DNA from: Cellulomonas aerilata
GTDB lineage: Bacteria; Actinomycetota; Actinomycetes; Actinomycetales; Cellulomonadaceae
Direction of reading: 5' to 3'
NCBI RefSeq assembly: GCF_007991755.1
Contig: NZ_BJYY01000014.1
Span: 146,181-210,180, forward strand
DNA length: 64,000 bases
Below are positions 42,706-52,700 of the stretch, piece by piece. The notes below the pieces were generated by a model. It saw nothing but the letters and a program-made list of their open reading frames with translations. It was not told the DNA's origin and did no database searches. Position numbers and translations under genes: made by a program. Every line of letters starts with the position of its first letter. Position 1 is the first letter of the stretch.

Positions 42706-43977
42706 GTGAGTCACAGGGCACGCGTGGGCAGGGGACGCAGGGGACTGGTCCGTGCGGCCTCGGCGCCGGGGACCGCGGGGACGCCGGACGCGGGGAGCGG
42801 CCCTGCGCGCCGGCAGCCTCGGCTGCTGATCGCCCACCCCTCACCGGACGTCTACGGCTCCGACCGGCAGCTGCTGGAGACGGTCGACGGTGCCCGCCGT
42901 GCCGGCTGGACGGTGCAGGTGGTGCTGCCCAGCCCCGGCCCGCTCGTGGAGCTGCTGCGCGAGCGAGGCGCCACGGTCCGGGTCGTCGACTTCCCGGTGC
43001 TGCGCAAGGCGCTGCTGCGCCCCGGTCCCCTGGTCGGGCTGGCGGCGCGCGGCGCAGTCAGCGTGGCCACGGTGGCCCGCGGTCTGCGCCGGCTCGGTCC
43101 GGACGTGGTCTACGTCAACACGGTGACGATCCCGTTCTGGCTGCTCGCCGCACGACTGGCGGGGGTGCCGGCCCTCGCGCACGTGCACGAGGCGGAGGAG
43201 GACCAGCCCATGCTGGTCCGGCGTGCCCTCGCCGCCCCGTTCCTCCTCGCCGACGAGGTCGTCGTCAACAGCGCCGCCGCCCGGCGGGTCCTGCTGGACG
43301 CGGTCCCGGCGCTGGCGGGCCGGACCACCGTGGTGCACAACGGCGTGCCCGGGCCGCCCGCCGATGCGCCGCCACCCCGGCCCCGGCGAGCGGGTGACCC
43401 GGCGCGGCTGGCCCTGGTGGGTCGGCTCTCCCCGCGCAAGGGGATCGACGTCGCACTCGAGGCCGTCGCCCTGCTGGTGGCCCAGGGGCGCGACGTCTCC
43501 CTGACCGTGTGCGGGACGCCGTTCCCCGGCTACGAGTGGTACGAGCAGGAGCTGACGGAGCGGGCCGCGCGGCCGGACCTCGCCGGTCGGGTCCACCTGG
43601 CCGGCTACGTCCACCCGACCTGGGACGTCCTGGCGGACGCCGACGTCGTGCTGGTGCCCTCGCGGGTGGAGCCGTTCGGCAACACCGCGGCGGAGGCGCT
43701 GCTGGCCCGCCGGCCGGTCGTCGCCTCCGGCGTCCAGGGCCTGGCCGAGGTCGTCGTCGACGGCCGCACGGGGCTGCTCGTGCCGGCCGGCGACGCACCC
43801 GCCCTGGCCTCGGCGGTCGCGGCGCTGCTGGACGAGCCCGGGACGGCCCGCCGGCTGGCCGACGAGGGGCTGGCCGACGCCCGACGCCGGTTCTCCACCG
43901 AGCGGTACGGGCGCGACGTCGTCGCCGCGCTGGAGCGCTGCGGGGGTCCGTCGACGACGCGCGGCACGTCCGCCTGA
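42706..43977 (+). CDS. glycosyltransferase family 4
   Basis: GT-B glycosyltransferase of 423 residues acting on the cytoplasmic face, adding one sugar to the lipid-linked repeat unit. It has an N-terminal acceptor domain (LLIAHPSPDVYGSDRQLLETVDGARRAG over ~40-70), a middle VHNGVPG, and a C-terminal donor domain (LALVGRLSPRKGIDVALEAV). The GT4 signature E-x7-E is in EPFGNTAAEAL. The donor is unknown. The GTG at 42706 has GAGGGG upstream and lies downstream of the TATCCT promoter. The open frame extends further left but would precede the transcript. Confidence 0.88.
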   Translation: MSHRARVGRGRRGLVRAASAPGTAGTPDAGSGPARRQPRLLIAHPSPDVYGSDRQLLETVDGARRAGWTVQVVLPSPGPLVELLRERGATVRVVDFPVLRKALLRPGPLVGLAARGAVSVATVARGLRRLGPDVVYVNTVTIPFWLLAARLAGVPALAHVHEAEEDQPMLVRRALAAPFLLADEVVVNSAAARRVLLDAVPALAGRTTVVHNGVPGPPADAPPPRPRRAGDPARLALVGRLSPRKGIDVALEAVALLVAQGRDVSLTVCGTPFPGYEWYEQELTERAARPDLAGRVHLAGYVHPTWDVLADADVVLVPSRVEPFGNTAAEALLARRPVVASGVQGLAEVVVDGRTGLLVPAGDAPALASAVAALLDEPGTARRLADEGLADARRRFSTERYGRDVVAALERCGGPSTTRGTSA

Positions 43978-44013
43978 CCGACGAGCCGGCGTGGTCGGCC
44001 CACGTGCGGGCGG

Positions 44014-44772
44014 TCAGGACAGCGTGCGCATCTCCCGGTACCAGCGCACCGCACCGGCGAGCAGGAACAGGGTGTTGATCACGGCGAGTGCGCCGTAGAG
44101 CACCACGAACACCCGGGAGAAGCCGATGAGAGCGAAGACGACGCACAGCAGCCCGTAGTCCCCGGGCAGCACGACCAGGGACCGCAGGTAGGGGGCGGGC
44201 TCGGACGACGCCGGCCGGGACGACGGCGTGGTGCCCGCGGCGGACCGGCGCAGCTGCTCGGTGAGGATGAGCGCGAAGAAGAACACCGACGCCTGCACCG
44301 CGAACAGCATCGGGACGAGCAGCAGACGCTCGTCGGGGAGGTCGTACCAGCGGTACCAGGAGATCAGGACCGCGAGGTGGATGATCGCGATCTTCGTCCC
44401 GTCGACGACGTGGTCCAGCCACTCACCCGCCGCGCTGCCCCCGCCGCGCAGCCGGGCCAGCTGGCCGTCGGCGGCGTCGAAGGCGTAGCCGGCCATGAGC
44501 AGCAGCGCGATGAGGACGCCGACGGCCGGCGTCGGCCGGACGAGCGCGATCACCGCGAGACCGCTGAAGGTGAGCACGGCGCTGATCAGGGTGACCTGGT
44601 TCGGGGTCAGTCCCTGCCGGTACGCCAGCGCCGCGATGTACCGGCCGACCGGCCGGTTGACCCAGCGCGAGTAGGCCGCGGCCCCGCGGTTGCTCTTCTG
44701 GGCGCGCGCGAGCCGGGCGACGATGTCGGCCAGCGGCTCCGTCGGGGTGGTCGTGCGGGTCGGGGACTTCAT
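44014..44772 (-). CDS. CDP-alcohol phosphatidyltransferase family protein
   Basis: Integral-membrane enzyme of 252 residues with about six helices and the complete catalytic motif D-x2-DG-x2-AR-x8-G-x3-D-x3-D (DAADGQLARL through DHVVD). Members join a CDP-activated group to an alcohol (phosphatidylglycerol phosphate, phosphatidylinositol or polyol phosphates). In this island it could move a CDP-polyol-derived phosphate onto the polymer or onto a lipid. That link rests on context only. Its ATG overlaps the upstream GT2 stop (ATGA), so it is the third gene of a flippase-GT2-CDP-transferase operon. Confidence 0.9.
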   Translation of the reverse strand: MKSPTRTTTPTEPLADIVARLARAQKSNRGAAAYSRWVNRPVGRYIAALAYRQGLTPNQVTLISAVLTFSGLAVIALVRPTPAVGVLIALLLMAGYAFDAADGQLARLRGGGSAAGEWLDHVVDGTKIAIIHLAVLISWYRWYDLPDERLLLVPMLFAVQASVFFFALILTEQLRRSAAGTTPSSRPASSEPAPYLRSLVVLPGDYGLLCVVFALIGFSRVFVVLYGALAVINTLFLLAGAVRWYREMRTLS

Positions 44773-45704
44773 CGGGAGACCTTCCGGGGGGCGGGGGAGG
44801 ACGGGGCGGCCGGCTCGGACGACAGCGCGGCGGGCAGGGCGATCCGGACGCCGGCGAGCGAGCCGGCCAGCGCCGCCCGCAGCAGCGGCAGGGACCGGGG
44901 GTGCAGCAGCCGGCGGTACCCGCCGCGCCGCAGCACCTCCAGCGCGTACGCCGGCGTCCGCAGCAGCCAGGTGCGCACGTCGTGCGGCGGGAGGTTGCGG
45001 GCGGCGAACAGCAGCCGGTTGCGGCAGTTGAAGCGGACGTACACGGGGGACTTGTCGCTGCCGGACTGCGTGCCGCCCGCGTCGTGCACGACCTCGAGGT
45101 CCGGCCGGTGGACGAGCCGGCCACCGGCGGCGCGCAGCCGCCACGACAGGTCGACGTCCTCCCAGTACAGGAAGAAGTCGTCGCCGAACCCGCCGACGAG
45201 GTCCCACGCCGGGGCGCTCACCGCCAGGCAGGCACCGGTCAGCCACGGGTGCGCCACCGCCGGGTCGGCCCCGTCGGCCTTGCCGGTGCGGCCGGCGTCC
45301 ACCAGGACCTGCGCGCCGCCGAACCACAGGCTCCCGTCGGAACGGACGATCCGCGGCCCCACGAGGGCGAGCGTGTCGTCGGCCGCGGCGCGCAGGAGCG
45401 CCGCGACGGTGCCGGGTGGCGCGGTCGCGTCGGGGTTGAGCAGCACGAACGTCGTGCAGCCGAGCGCGCGGGCCCGCGCCACCCCGACGTCCACGCCGGT
45501 GCCGAAGCCCAGGTTGCGCTCCGGGGCGACGAGGTCCCAGCCGCGGTCGGCCGCGAGCGCCGCCACGGCCTCGCGCTCGGCCGGTGTGGTCCAGTTGTCC
45601 ACGACGACGACGTGCTCAGCACCGCAGGCGTCGGCCGCGGGGAGGTTGTGGGCCAGGAGCCGGTGGGAGCCGTAGCTCACCACCACGAGGGCGGTCGCGC
45701 TCAT
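44769..45704 (-). CDS. glycosyltransferase family 2 (rhamnosyltransferase-like)
   Basis: A 311-residue GT-A enzyme: ALVVVSYGSHRLL at the N-terminus, nucleotide-sugar residues VVVDNWTTPA and LLNPDATAPPG, the acceptor loop HPWLTGACLAV, and the ED motif FFLYWEDVDLSWRLRAAGG. It most resembles the WbbL/rhamnosyltransferase branch. It is coupled on both sides by 4-bp ATGA overlaps with the flippase gene and the CDP-alcohol transferase gene. Confidence 0.9.
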   Translation of the reverse strand: MSATALVVVSYGSHRLLAHNLPAADACGAEHVVVVDNWTTPAEREAVAALAADRGWDLVAPERNLGFGTGVDVGVARARALGCTTFVLLNPDATAPPGTVAALLRAAADDTLALVGPRIVRSDGSLWFGGAQVLVDAGRTGKADGADPAVAHPWLTGACLAVSAPAWDLVGGFGDDFFLYWEDVDLSWRLRAAGGRLVHRPDLEVVHDAGGTQSGSDKSPVYVRFNCRNRLLFAARNLPPHDVRTWLLRTPAYALEVLRRGGYRRLLHPRSLPLLRAALAGSLAGVRIALPAALSSEPAAPSSPAPRKVSR

Positions 45705-47245
45705 GCCGGCACGGTCCGGCGGGTGGCGAGCCGGGCGACGTCGAGGACGCCGCGGATGTCGGACCGCACGGCGGGGACGAGCGCGGTGGCCACCGCGTAG
45801 ACGACGACCGTGGAACCGGCCGCGGCGAGCACCTGCAGGACGGCGGGGGCACCGGCCATGGCGGTCGTCACCCCCGCGCCGGCCAGTGCGCCGGCGGCGC
45901 TCATCGCCAGGATGCGCAGCGCCCCGAGCGCCAGCGCCCGGCCGGGGTACGCCGGCGTCAGCCGGGAGAGCCAGGCCAGCGACAGCGGCCACTCGATCGC
46001 CGCAGCCAGCGCGTAGCCGGCGGCGGTGCCCTGGACGCCCCACAGGCTGCCCACGGCGACGCAGGTGATCTTGATCAGGGCCGCGACGAGGGAGTAGCGC
46101 AGCAGGGCCCGGGTGAGCCCGCGGGACAGGTACACCCAGTACCCGACGTACGCCAGGGTCTGGCACGCGCCGGCGACGGCGAGCAGCCGCAGGAGGGGCG
46201 TGACCGCCTCCCACCGGGCGCCGAGGAACAGGTCGGTGATGGGCTCGGCGGCACCGACGACGAAGCCGAGCCCGGCCACCAGCGAGTAGCCCAGGGCCAG
46301 CTGGCCGCGCCGGACGAACTCCCCGTAGCGCCGAGGCTCGTCGGCCAGCCTGGACAGCACGGGCAGCGCCACCGTGGTCGACGGTGCCCGGAGCTGGGTC
46401 AGCGGCGACATCAGGAGCTGGAAGGCCCGGTTGTACACGCCGAGCGGGCCTGCCCCGAACCGCACCCCGATCAGGAGCGAGTCCACGTTGTTCGCCGCGT
46501 ACCCGACGAGCTGGCTGCCCACCATGTCCCAGCCGAAGCGCAGCAGCCCGGCCATCGGCTCGCCGCGCCGCGGCCGGCCCGGCAGCCACCGGGCGGCGGC
46601 GACCAGGCCGAGCAGCAGCACGAGCGACTGGGCGACCTGCTGGGCGACCAGGGCCCACAGCCCCCAGCCGGACAGCGCGGCGAGCGCCGCGAGGGTGAGC
46701 CCCACCGCGGGCGCGGTGACGTCGACGACGGCCAGCCGCCGGAACTGCAGCCGCCGCACGAGGTCGGCGCGGAACTGGGTGGCGAGCCCGTTGAGCAGGA
46801 AGGTGACCGCCAGCACCCGGGTCACGTCGACGAGCGCGGGCTCCCCGTACAGCGCGGCCAGCGGGACGGAGATGGCGAAGGCGATCGCCGCGAGGACCAG
46901 CCCGATCCCCGCGTTCGTCCAGAACAGGTTGTCGCGCTGGCCGGTCGACAGGCTCTTGGCCTGGACCGCGGCGTTGGACAGCCCGAAGTCACGGAAGATC
47001 TCCCCGACCCCGATCACCGCCAGGACCATCGCCAGGATGCCGTAGTCGTGGGGGTCGAGCAGCCGGGCGAGCACGACCACCGACACCAGCTGCAGGACGA
47101 TGCGTGCCGCCTGGCCGCCCAGCGTGACGAAGGCTCCGCGCGCCGCCCGCTGGCCCAGCCCCCGGCTCCCGGCGCCGGCCGGGGCGGCGGCTTCGGAGAC
47201 GTCCGTCCGGCCGACGTCGGGCCGCGTCGCGTCAGGCTCGGTCAC
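45701..47245 (-). CDS. polysaccharide flippase Wzx-like (lipopolysaccharide biosynthesis/oligosaccharide flippase family)
   Basis: Membrane protein of 514 residues with about 12-14 helices, of the MOP-superfamily WzxC/MATE-like type (GAFVTLGGQAARIVLQLVSV; VVLARLLDPHDYGILAMV; FGLSNAAVQ). It should flip the undecaprenyl-linked repeat unit to the outer leaflet. The GTG start has GGAAGG six bases upstream. A 23-codon ORF with a stronger SD overlaps this start. First gene of the three-gene minus-strand operon. Confidence 0.9.
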   Translation of the reverse strand: MTEPDATRPDVGRTDVSEAAAPAGAGSRGLGQRAARGAFVTLGGQAARIVLQLVSVVVLARLLDPHDYGILAMVLAVIGVGEIFRDFGLSNAAVQAKSLSTGQRDNLFWTNAGIGLVLAAIAFAISVPLAALYGEPALVDVTRVLAVTFLLNGLATQFRADLVRRLQFRRLAVVDVTAPAVGLTLAALAALSGWGLWALVAQQVAQSLVLLLGLVAAARWLPGRPRRGEPMAGLLRFGWDMVGSQLVGYAANNVDSLLIGVRFGAGPLGVYNRAFQLLMSPLTQLRAPSTTVALPVLSRLADEPRRYGEFVRRGQLALGYSLVAGLGFVVGAAEPITDLFLGARWEAVTPLLRLLAVAGACQTLAYVGYWVYLSRGLTRALLRYSLVAALIKITCVAVGSLWGVQGTAAGYALAAAIEWPLSLAWLSRLTPAYPGRALALGALRILAMSAAGALAGAGVTTAMAGAPAVLQVLAAAGSTVVVYAVATALVPAVRSDIRGVLDVARLATRRTVPA

Positions 47246-47303
47246 GTCGGCCTTCCGCCGTGGCCGGCGCGACGCGGCGCGCCCGGAGCACGGGGACTGG
47301 CAT
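47232..47303 (-). CDS. possible 23-aa leader peptide upstream of the flippase gene
   Basis: ATG (complement of 47301-47303) has an excellent AGGAGG five bases upstream, better than that of the flippase gene. The ORF runs 23 codons (MPVPVLRARRVAPATAEGRR and three more) and stops at 47232, fourteen bases past the first base of the flippase GTG in another frame. The overlap suggests translational coupling. It could also be a relic of an older start. No homology is known to me. Confidence 0.4.
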   Translation of the reverse strand: MPVPVLRARRVAPATAEGRRDRA

Positions 47304-47664
47304 GGGGACCTCCTGCGGTCACTGACGGGGGACTCGTGGCCCGGGTCTCGCCGGTGTGCGCAGGCGACCGGTCGCGCGAGGGCGGGGTGGCGCCGCGTCG
47401 ACAGGGCTCCGTGGGCCAGCGTATCTCCGGCGCAGGGACGGCACGGTGCCGGGGCGGCGCCGCTGCTCCGTCCGGGCGGGTGAAACGTGGCCGGGAGTGT
47501 CCGCCTCTGCGGTGGTCTGCGCCGGTATGGGGTCGCTGAGTGGGTGATTGCGCCGCTCGAGTCGTCGTCGCCGAGGACGGACCACCTATCCTCGGTGGAC
47601 GAGCAGGTGCCCGCGAGTGACGTGCAGCGTGCTCGCCGTGGATTCGGCAGGACGACGGGGGACC
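47304..47664. promoter_or_regulatory. divergent promoter region (flippase operon / DUF1972 glycosyltransferase)
   Basis: TATCCT (47587-47592) is the likely -10 for the plus-strand gene, followed by a ~60-nt leader. The half-sites GGGTGAA (47478-47484) and GGGTGA (47542-47547) occur upstream. No gene is supported, and the flippase promoter is not obvious. Confidence 0.45.
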
Positions 47665-48885
47665 ATGAGGCCAGCACGGACGGACACGTCTCCACTCAGC
47701 ATCGCCATGGTCGGGACCCGGGGCGTCCCCGCGCGCTACGGCGGCTTCGAGACGTGCGTCGAGGAGGTCGGTGCCCGGCTCGCCGAGCGGGGCCACGACG
47801 TGCTCGTCTACTGCCGCGAGCAGGCCGGGGGGACCGGGCCGGAGGCCTACCGGGGGATGCGGCTCGTGCACCTGCCCGCCATGCGCAAGCGCTCGCTGGA
47901 GACCCTCAGCCACACCGGGCTCTCGGTCGCGCACCTCGTGCGGCACCGCACCGACGTCGCCGTCGTGTTCAACGCCGCGAACGCCCCCTGGCTGCCGGTG
48001 CTGCGGGCCGCGGGCATCCCGTTCGCCACCCACGTCGACGGCCTGGAGTGGAAGCGCGCCAAGTGGGGCCCCACCGGCCGCCGGTACTACCGCGCGGCGG
48101 AGGCGCTGTCGGTGCGCTGGTCCGACGCGCTGATCGCCGACGCCGTCGGCATCCAGGACTACTACCGCGCCGAGTTCGGCGCGGACAGCACGCTGATCCG
48201 CTACGGCGCCCCCGTGCTGGACGACTCCGGGTCCGGCCGCGTCGAGGCGCTGGGCCTCCAGCCGCACGGGTACCACCTGGTGGTCGCGCGCTTCGAGCCC
48301 GAGAACCACGTCGACCGGATCGTCGACGGCTACCGGCGCAGCGGCGCCCGGCTGCCCCTGGTCGTGGTGGGCTCGGCGCCGTACGCGGACGAGTACACCG
48401 CGCGCGTGCACGCGCTGGGCGACGAGCGGGTCCGGTTCCTCGGCGGCGTCTGGGACCAGGACCTGCTCGACGAGCTGTACGCCAACGCCTTCACCTACCT
48501 GCACGGGCACTCCGTGGGGGGCACCAACCCGTCGCTGCTGCGCGCGATCGGCGCCGGCGCGGCGACCATCGCGTTCGACGTGTCGTTCAACTGGGAGGTG
48601 CTCGGTGAGGCCGGGCGCTACTTCACGACCGTCGAGGACGTCACCCACACGCTGGACGCCGCCGAGGCGGACCCCGACGGCGTCATGCTGCGCGGCCGCA
48701 ACCTGCGCGAGCGCGCCAAGGGCTACGACTGGGAGGCCGTCACCGACGGCTACGAGGCGCTGTGCCGCGCGCTCGCGAGCGGCGCGGTCGCGGAGCGCGC
48801 CACCGGCCGCCGGCGTCGTCAGGCGGACGACGACGTCCAACCGGCCGAGGGCCGCACGCCCATGGTCGCCGTGCGGCAGGTATGA
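47665..48885 (+). CDS. glycosyltransferase with DUF1972 (rhamnosyltransferase N-terminal) domain
   Basis: A 406-residue GT-B enzyme. The N-terminal DUF1972 signature is AMVGTRGVPARYGGFETCVEE, followed by VHLPAMRKRSLETLSHT, and the C-terminal donor domain has YLHGHSVGGTNPSLLRAIGAG. Family members attach rhamnose or a similar deoxysugar in exopolysaccharide synthesis. The ATG has GGGGGA close upstream. The next ATG (47707, MVGTRG) would remove only the leader residues. It ends in an ATGA overlap with the next gene. Confidence 0.9.
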   Translation: MRPARTDTSPLSIAMVGTRGVPARYGGFETCVEEVGARLAERGHDVLVYCREQAGGTGPEAYRGMRLVHLPAMRKRSLETLSHTGLSVAHLVRHRTDVAVVFNAANAPWLPVLRAAGIPFATHVDGLEWKRAKWGPTGRRYYRAAEALSVRWSDALIADAVGIQDYYRAEFGADSTLIRYGAPVLDDSGSGRVEALGLQPHGYHLVVARFEPENHVDRIVDGYRRSGARLPLVVVGSAPYADEYTARVHALGDERVRFLGGVWDQDLLDELYANAFTYLHGHSVGGTNPSLLRAIGAGAATIAFDVSFNWEVLGEAGRYFTTVEDVTHTLDAAEADPDGVMLRGRNLRERAKGYDWEAVTDGYEALCRALASGAVAERATGRRRRQADDDVQPAEGRTPMVAVRQV

Positions 48886-49640
48886 GCCGCACGTCCGACC
48901 CCCGGGAGCCCGCCCGGCCCGGTGACCGCCCCGGGGCGCGTCCGCCGACCGGACCCCCGACCGGGCGCCGCCGCACCCTCGCCGTGGCCGCCGGTGCTCT
49001 CGTCGCCCTCCTGCTGGTCGTGTGGGCCCTGACGCAGCGGGACGACGACCGTGCACCGGTGACCGCCGACGACGCCGAGCCCACCGTCACCTCGTCGGCG
49101 ACGCCCGAGCCGTCGGCGACCCCGAGCTCGACGCCGAGCGCGACGCCGGGCGTCGTCCCGGCCCCGGCGCCGGCGCCCGGGCCGGCCGCACCGGACCCGG
49201 CCACCCCCGAGCAGCCGGCGCTGCCGCCGCCGCTGACGCCACGGGCGCTGACCGAGGAGGCCGAGATCGGCCCTGAGGCGGTCGCGCGGGTCAGCCGCCT
49301 CGAGGCAGTCGAGGGAGAGCCCCAGGGCGTCGGCGAGATCGGTGGTCCCGCGCTGCGGTTCACGATCGAGCTGCAGAACACCGGCACCGGGCCGATCCGC
49401 GTGCAGGATGCCGTGGTCAACGTCACGTACGGCGACGAGGCCACCCCGGCGACCGAGGTGAGCGGTCCCGGACGGCAGCCGTTCGTGGGCGACGTCGCCC
49501 CCGGCGCCACGGCCACCGGCACGTACGTCTTCGTGGTGCCGACCGAGCAGCGGGGTGCGGTGAGCGTCTCGCTGGAGTACCGGGCCGGTGCCCCGGTCGC
49601 CGTCTTCCAGGGGTCCGCGGCCGCTGCTCCGGCGGGGTGA
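48882..49640 (+). CDS. membrane-anchored protein with Ig-like C-terminal domain, unknown function
   Basis: A 252-residue protein with a Pro/Arg-rich cytoplasmic start, one membrane helix (~31-50, LAVAAGALVALLLVVWAL), a long Ser/Thr/Ala/Pro linker (~60-125), and an outer beta-sandwich (~130-245: LRFTIELQNTGTGPIRV, GDVAPGATATGTYVF). The last part resembles DUF4352-type extracellular domains. Translation is coupled to the glycosyltransferase by an ATGA overlap. The Thr/Pro-rich linker is a plausible mannosylation target, which is inference. Confidence 0.75.
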   Translation: MSRTSDPREPARPGDRPGARPPTGPPTGRRRTLAVAAGALVALLLVVWALTQRDDDRAPVTADDAEPTVTSSATPEPSATPSSTPSATPGVVPAPAPAPGPAAPDPATPEQPALPPPLTPRALTEEAEIGPEAVARVSRLEAVEGEPQGVGEIGGPALRFTIELQNTGTGPIRVQDAVVNVTYGDEATPATEVSGPGRQPFVGDVAPGATATGTYVFVVPTEQRGAVSVSLEYRAGAPVAVFQGSAAAAPAG

Positions 49641-49695
49641 ACGCGCGCTTTCACCCGGTCCGACCTCTAAGCCGCACCGAGCGCCACCATATCCT
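49635..49695 (+). promoter_or_regulatory. promoter with palindromic GGGTGAA-N8-TTCACCC element (giant protein 1)
   Basis: GGGTGAA (49635-49641) and TTCACCC (49650-49656) form a perfect inverted repeat with eight bases between, overlapping the stop codon of the previous gene. TATCCT at 49690-49695 is the -10, 32 bases after TTCACCCG. The same TTCACCCG-N32-TANCCTCGTGG layout precedes the paralogous gene at 54451. Confidence 0.6.
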
Positions 49696-49748
49696 CGTGG
49701 CAGCGCCGCGTCGACAGACGCGACCACTGCGGGAGACACGAGGAATCT

Positions 49749-52700
49749 ATGCGTCCGGATCTGAACCGGCTGGCCCGACGGGCGACGGCCACGGTGGGTG
49801 TGCTGTCGATGGCTCTGGTCGGGATGGTGGTGTCCCCGGCAGCGGCGGACACCGCGCCGGCCGTCGAGGCGGGCCTTCCGCAGACCGTGAGCTCGGACTC
49901 CCTGCCGACGGCGCAGATCGACGGGATCGCGTGGGACCAGAAGATCGCCGGCAACACCGTGTACGTCGGCGGCCGCTTCACCAGCGTCCGGCCCGCCGGC
50001 GCGGCGCCCGGGGCGTCCACGGTCGCGCGGTCGAACATGATGGCGTACGACATCCGGACCGGGCAGCACACCGGCTTCGCGCCCACGTTCAACGGCCAGG
50101 TGCGCCAGCTCGCGGTCTCCCCGGACGGGACCCGCGTGTACGCCGCCGGCGAGTTCACGACGGTCAACGGGACGACGATGTACCGGGTCGCCGCGTTCAA
50201 CGCCGCGACCGGCGCCCTCATCACCTCGTTCCGCCCCGCGGTCAACGCCCGCATCGCCTCCATCGCGGTGACGAACACGACCGTCTACATCGGCGGCATC
50301 TTCTCCTCGGTCAACAACCAGCCGCGGGCACGCGTCGCCGCCATCAACGCGGCGAACGGCGCCGTCCTGCCCGCCGTCGGCTCGGCGGACGACGGCGCGG
50401 TCAACGCGCTCGTGGTCTCCCCGGACGGCTCCAAGCTGGTCGTCGGCGGCAGCTTCACCACCTTCAACGCGTCGTCCAAGCCGGGCTACGGGCTCGCGAT
50501 GGTCGACACGGCCAGCGGGCAGATGCTGCCGCTGCCGGCGAACGACCTGATCCGCAACGGCGGCGCGAACGCCTCGATCACGAGCCTGAGCTCCGACGCG
50601 GACACGTTCTACGGCTCCGGCTACGTGTACGGCGCCGGCGGCAACCTCGAGGGCGCCTTCGCCGCCCGCTGGTCCGACGGCGGCATCGCCTGGGTCGAGG
50701 ACTGCCACGGCGACACCTATCAGTCCAAGCCGATCGGCGGCGTCCTGTACTCCGCCAGCCACAAGCACTACTGCGGCAACGTCGGCGGCTTCCCCGAGAC
50801 CACGCCGCGGTCCTTCTACCGCGCCACCGCGACGACCATCGACGCGCGGCGCACGGTCACCAAGGAGCCGACCGGCAGCTACTACAACTACGCCGGCACC
50901 CCGGCGCCGGAGCTGCTCAACTGGTTCCCCGCGATGGACACCGGCACCTTCTCCGGCTCGAACCAGGGCCCGTGGGCCGTCGACGGCACCGGCCAGTACG
51001 TCGTCATGTCTGGTGAGTTCACCAGGGTCAACAACGTGGGGCAGCAGGGCCTCGCCCGGTTCGCGGTCCCGTCGATCGCGCCGAACCGGGACGGTCCGCG
51101 CCTGAGCGGCGCCACCATCAACCCGCGGCTGCGGTCGGTCACGCCGGGCGAGGTCCGGATGACCTGGCCGGCGAACTGGGACCGCGACAACGCGACCCTG
51201 ACCTACCGGGTCTACCGGACGAGCTCGACCACCCCGCCGATCTTCGAGCAGACGGTCACCGCGTCGTTCTGGGAGACCGAGGACCTGCAGTTCGTCGACA
51301 CCGGGCTCGAGCCGGGCTCGACGCAGCGGTACCGCGTCACCGCGACCGACCCCTACAACAACACCGTGCAGTCCGAGTTCGTCACGGTCACGGTCGCCTC
51401 GGCGCAGACCGCGAACGCGTACGCCGGGGAGGTGCTGGCGGACGGTGCGTCGTCCTACTGGCGGCTGGACGAGGTGTCCGGGACCACGGTGCAGGACTGG
51501 GCCGGCCGGAACGACGCGGTCGCCGCGGCCGGCGTGACCCGTGGCGCGGCAGGTGCCGTCCCCGGCACCGCCTCGACCTTCGACGGCACCACCAGCGGGT
51601 GGGCCGCCTCGCAGAAGGCCGCGCCCGGGCCGAACACCTTCACGGTGGAGGCCTGGTTCAGCACGACCTCGACCACGGGCGGCAAGATCGTCGGCTACGG
51701 CAGCTCGGCCACCGCGCCGTCGGGCAGCTACGACCGCCAGGTCTACATGGACAACGCCGGCCGGATCGTGTTCGGGGTCCACCCGGGCACGAACCGCACC
51801 GTCGTCAGCACCGGGTCGTTCAACGACGGCCAGTGGCACCACGTGGCGGCCTCGCTGGGCTCCAACGGCATGCGCCTGTACGTCGACGGCAAGATCGTCG
51901 GCCAGCGCACCGACACCACGAGCGGGCAGGCGTACAACGGCTACTGGCGCATCGGCGGCGACACCATCGGGGTGAGCTGGACCAACTCGCCGACCAGCAA
52001 GTACCTGGCCGGTGCCATCGACGACGTCGCCGTCTACCCGACCGTCCTGGTGCAGGAGCAGCTGCTCGACCACTACCTGGTCTCCGGTCGCACCTCCACG
52101 CTGCCGGTCAAGCCGTCCGACGCGTACGGCGCCGCGGTCCGCGACGCCGGGCCGGAGCTCTACTGGCGCCTCGGTGAGACCGAGGGCACGCAGGCGGTCG
52201 ACACCGGGCTCGCGGGCCTGCACGGCACCTACCGCAGCGGCGTGACGCTCGGCGCCGCCGGGCCGCTCGCGTCCGGTGCCACCACGGCCGTGACCCTCGA
52301 CGGCGTGGACGACTACGTCTCCGGCGACACGTCCGTCGTCAACCCGAGGGTCTACTCCCAGGAGCTGTGGTTCTCCACGACCACGACCCGCGGCGGCCGG
52401 CTCATCGGCTTCGGCACCAGCAAGGACGCCGTGTCGACCTCCTACGACCGCACGGTGTACATGGAGACCGACGGCCGGCTGTCCTTCGGCGCGCTGACCT
52501 CCGTCAAGAACGTCATCTCCTCCACGGCGCCCTACAACGACGGCGCCTGGCACCACCTGGTCGCCACCCAGTCGTCCGAGGGCATGCGCCTGTACGTCGA
52601 CGGTGTGCTGGTCGCGCAGAACGCGGTGACCGGCGCGCAGTCCTACACCGGGTACTGGCGGGTGGGCGCGGACCGCAACTGGGGTCCGTCGCAGGGCTTC

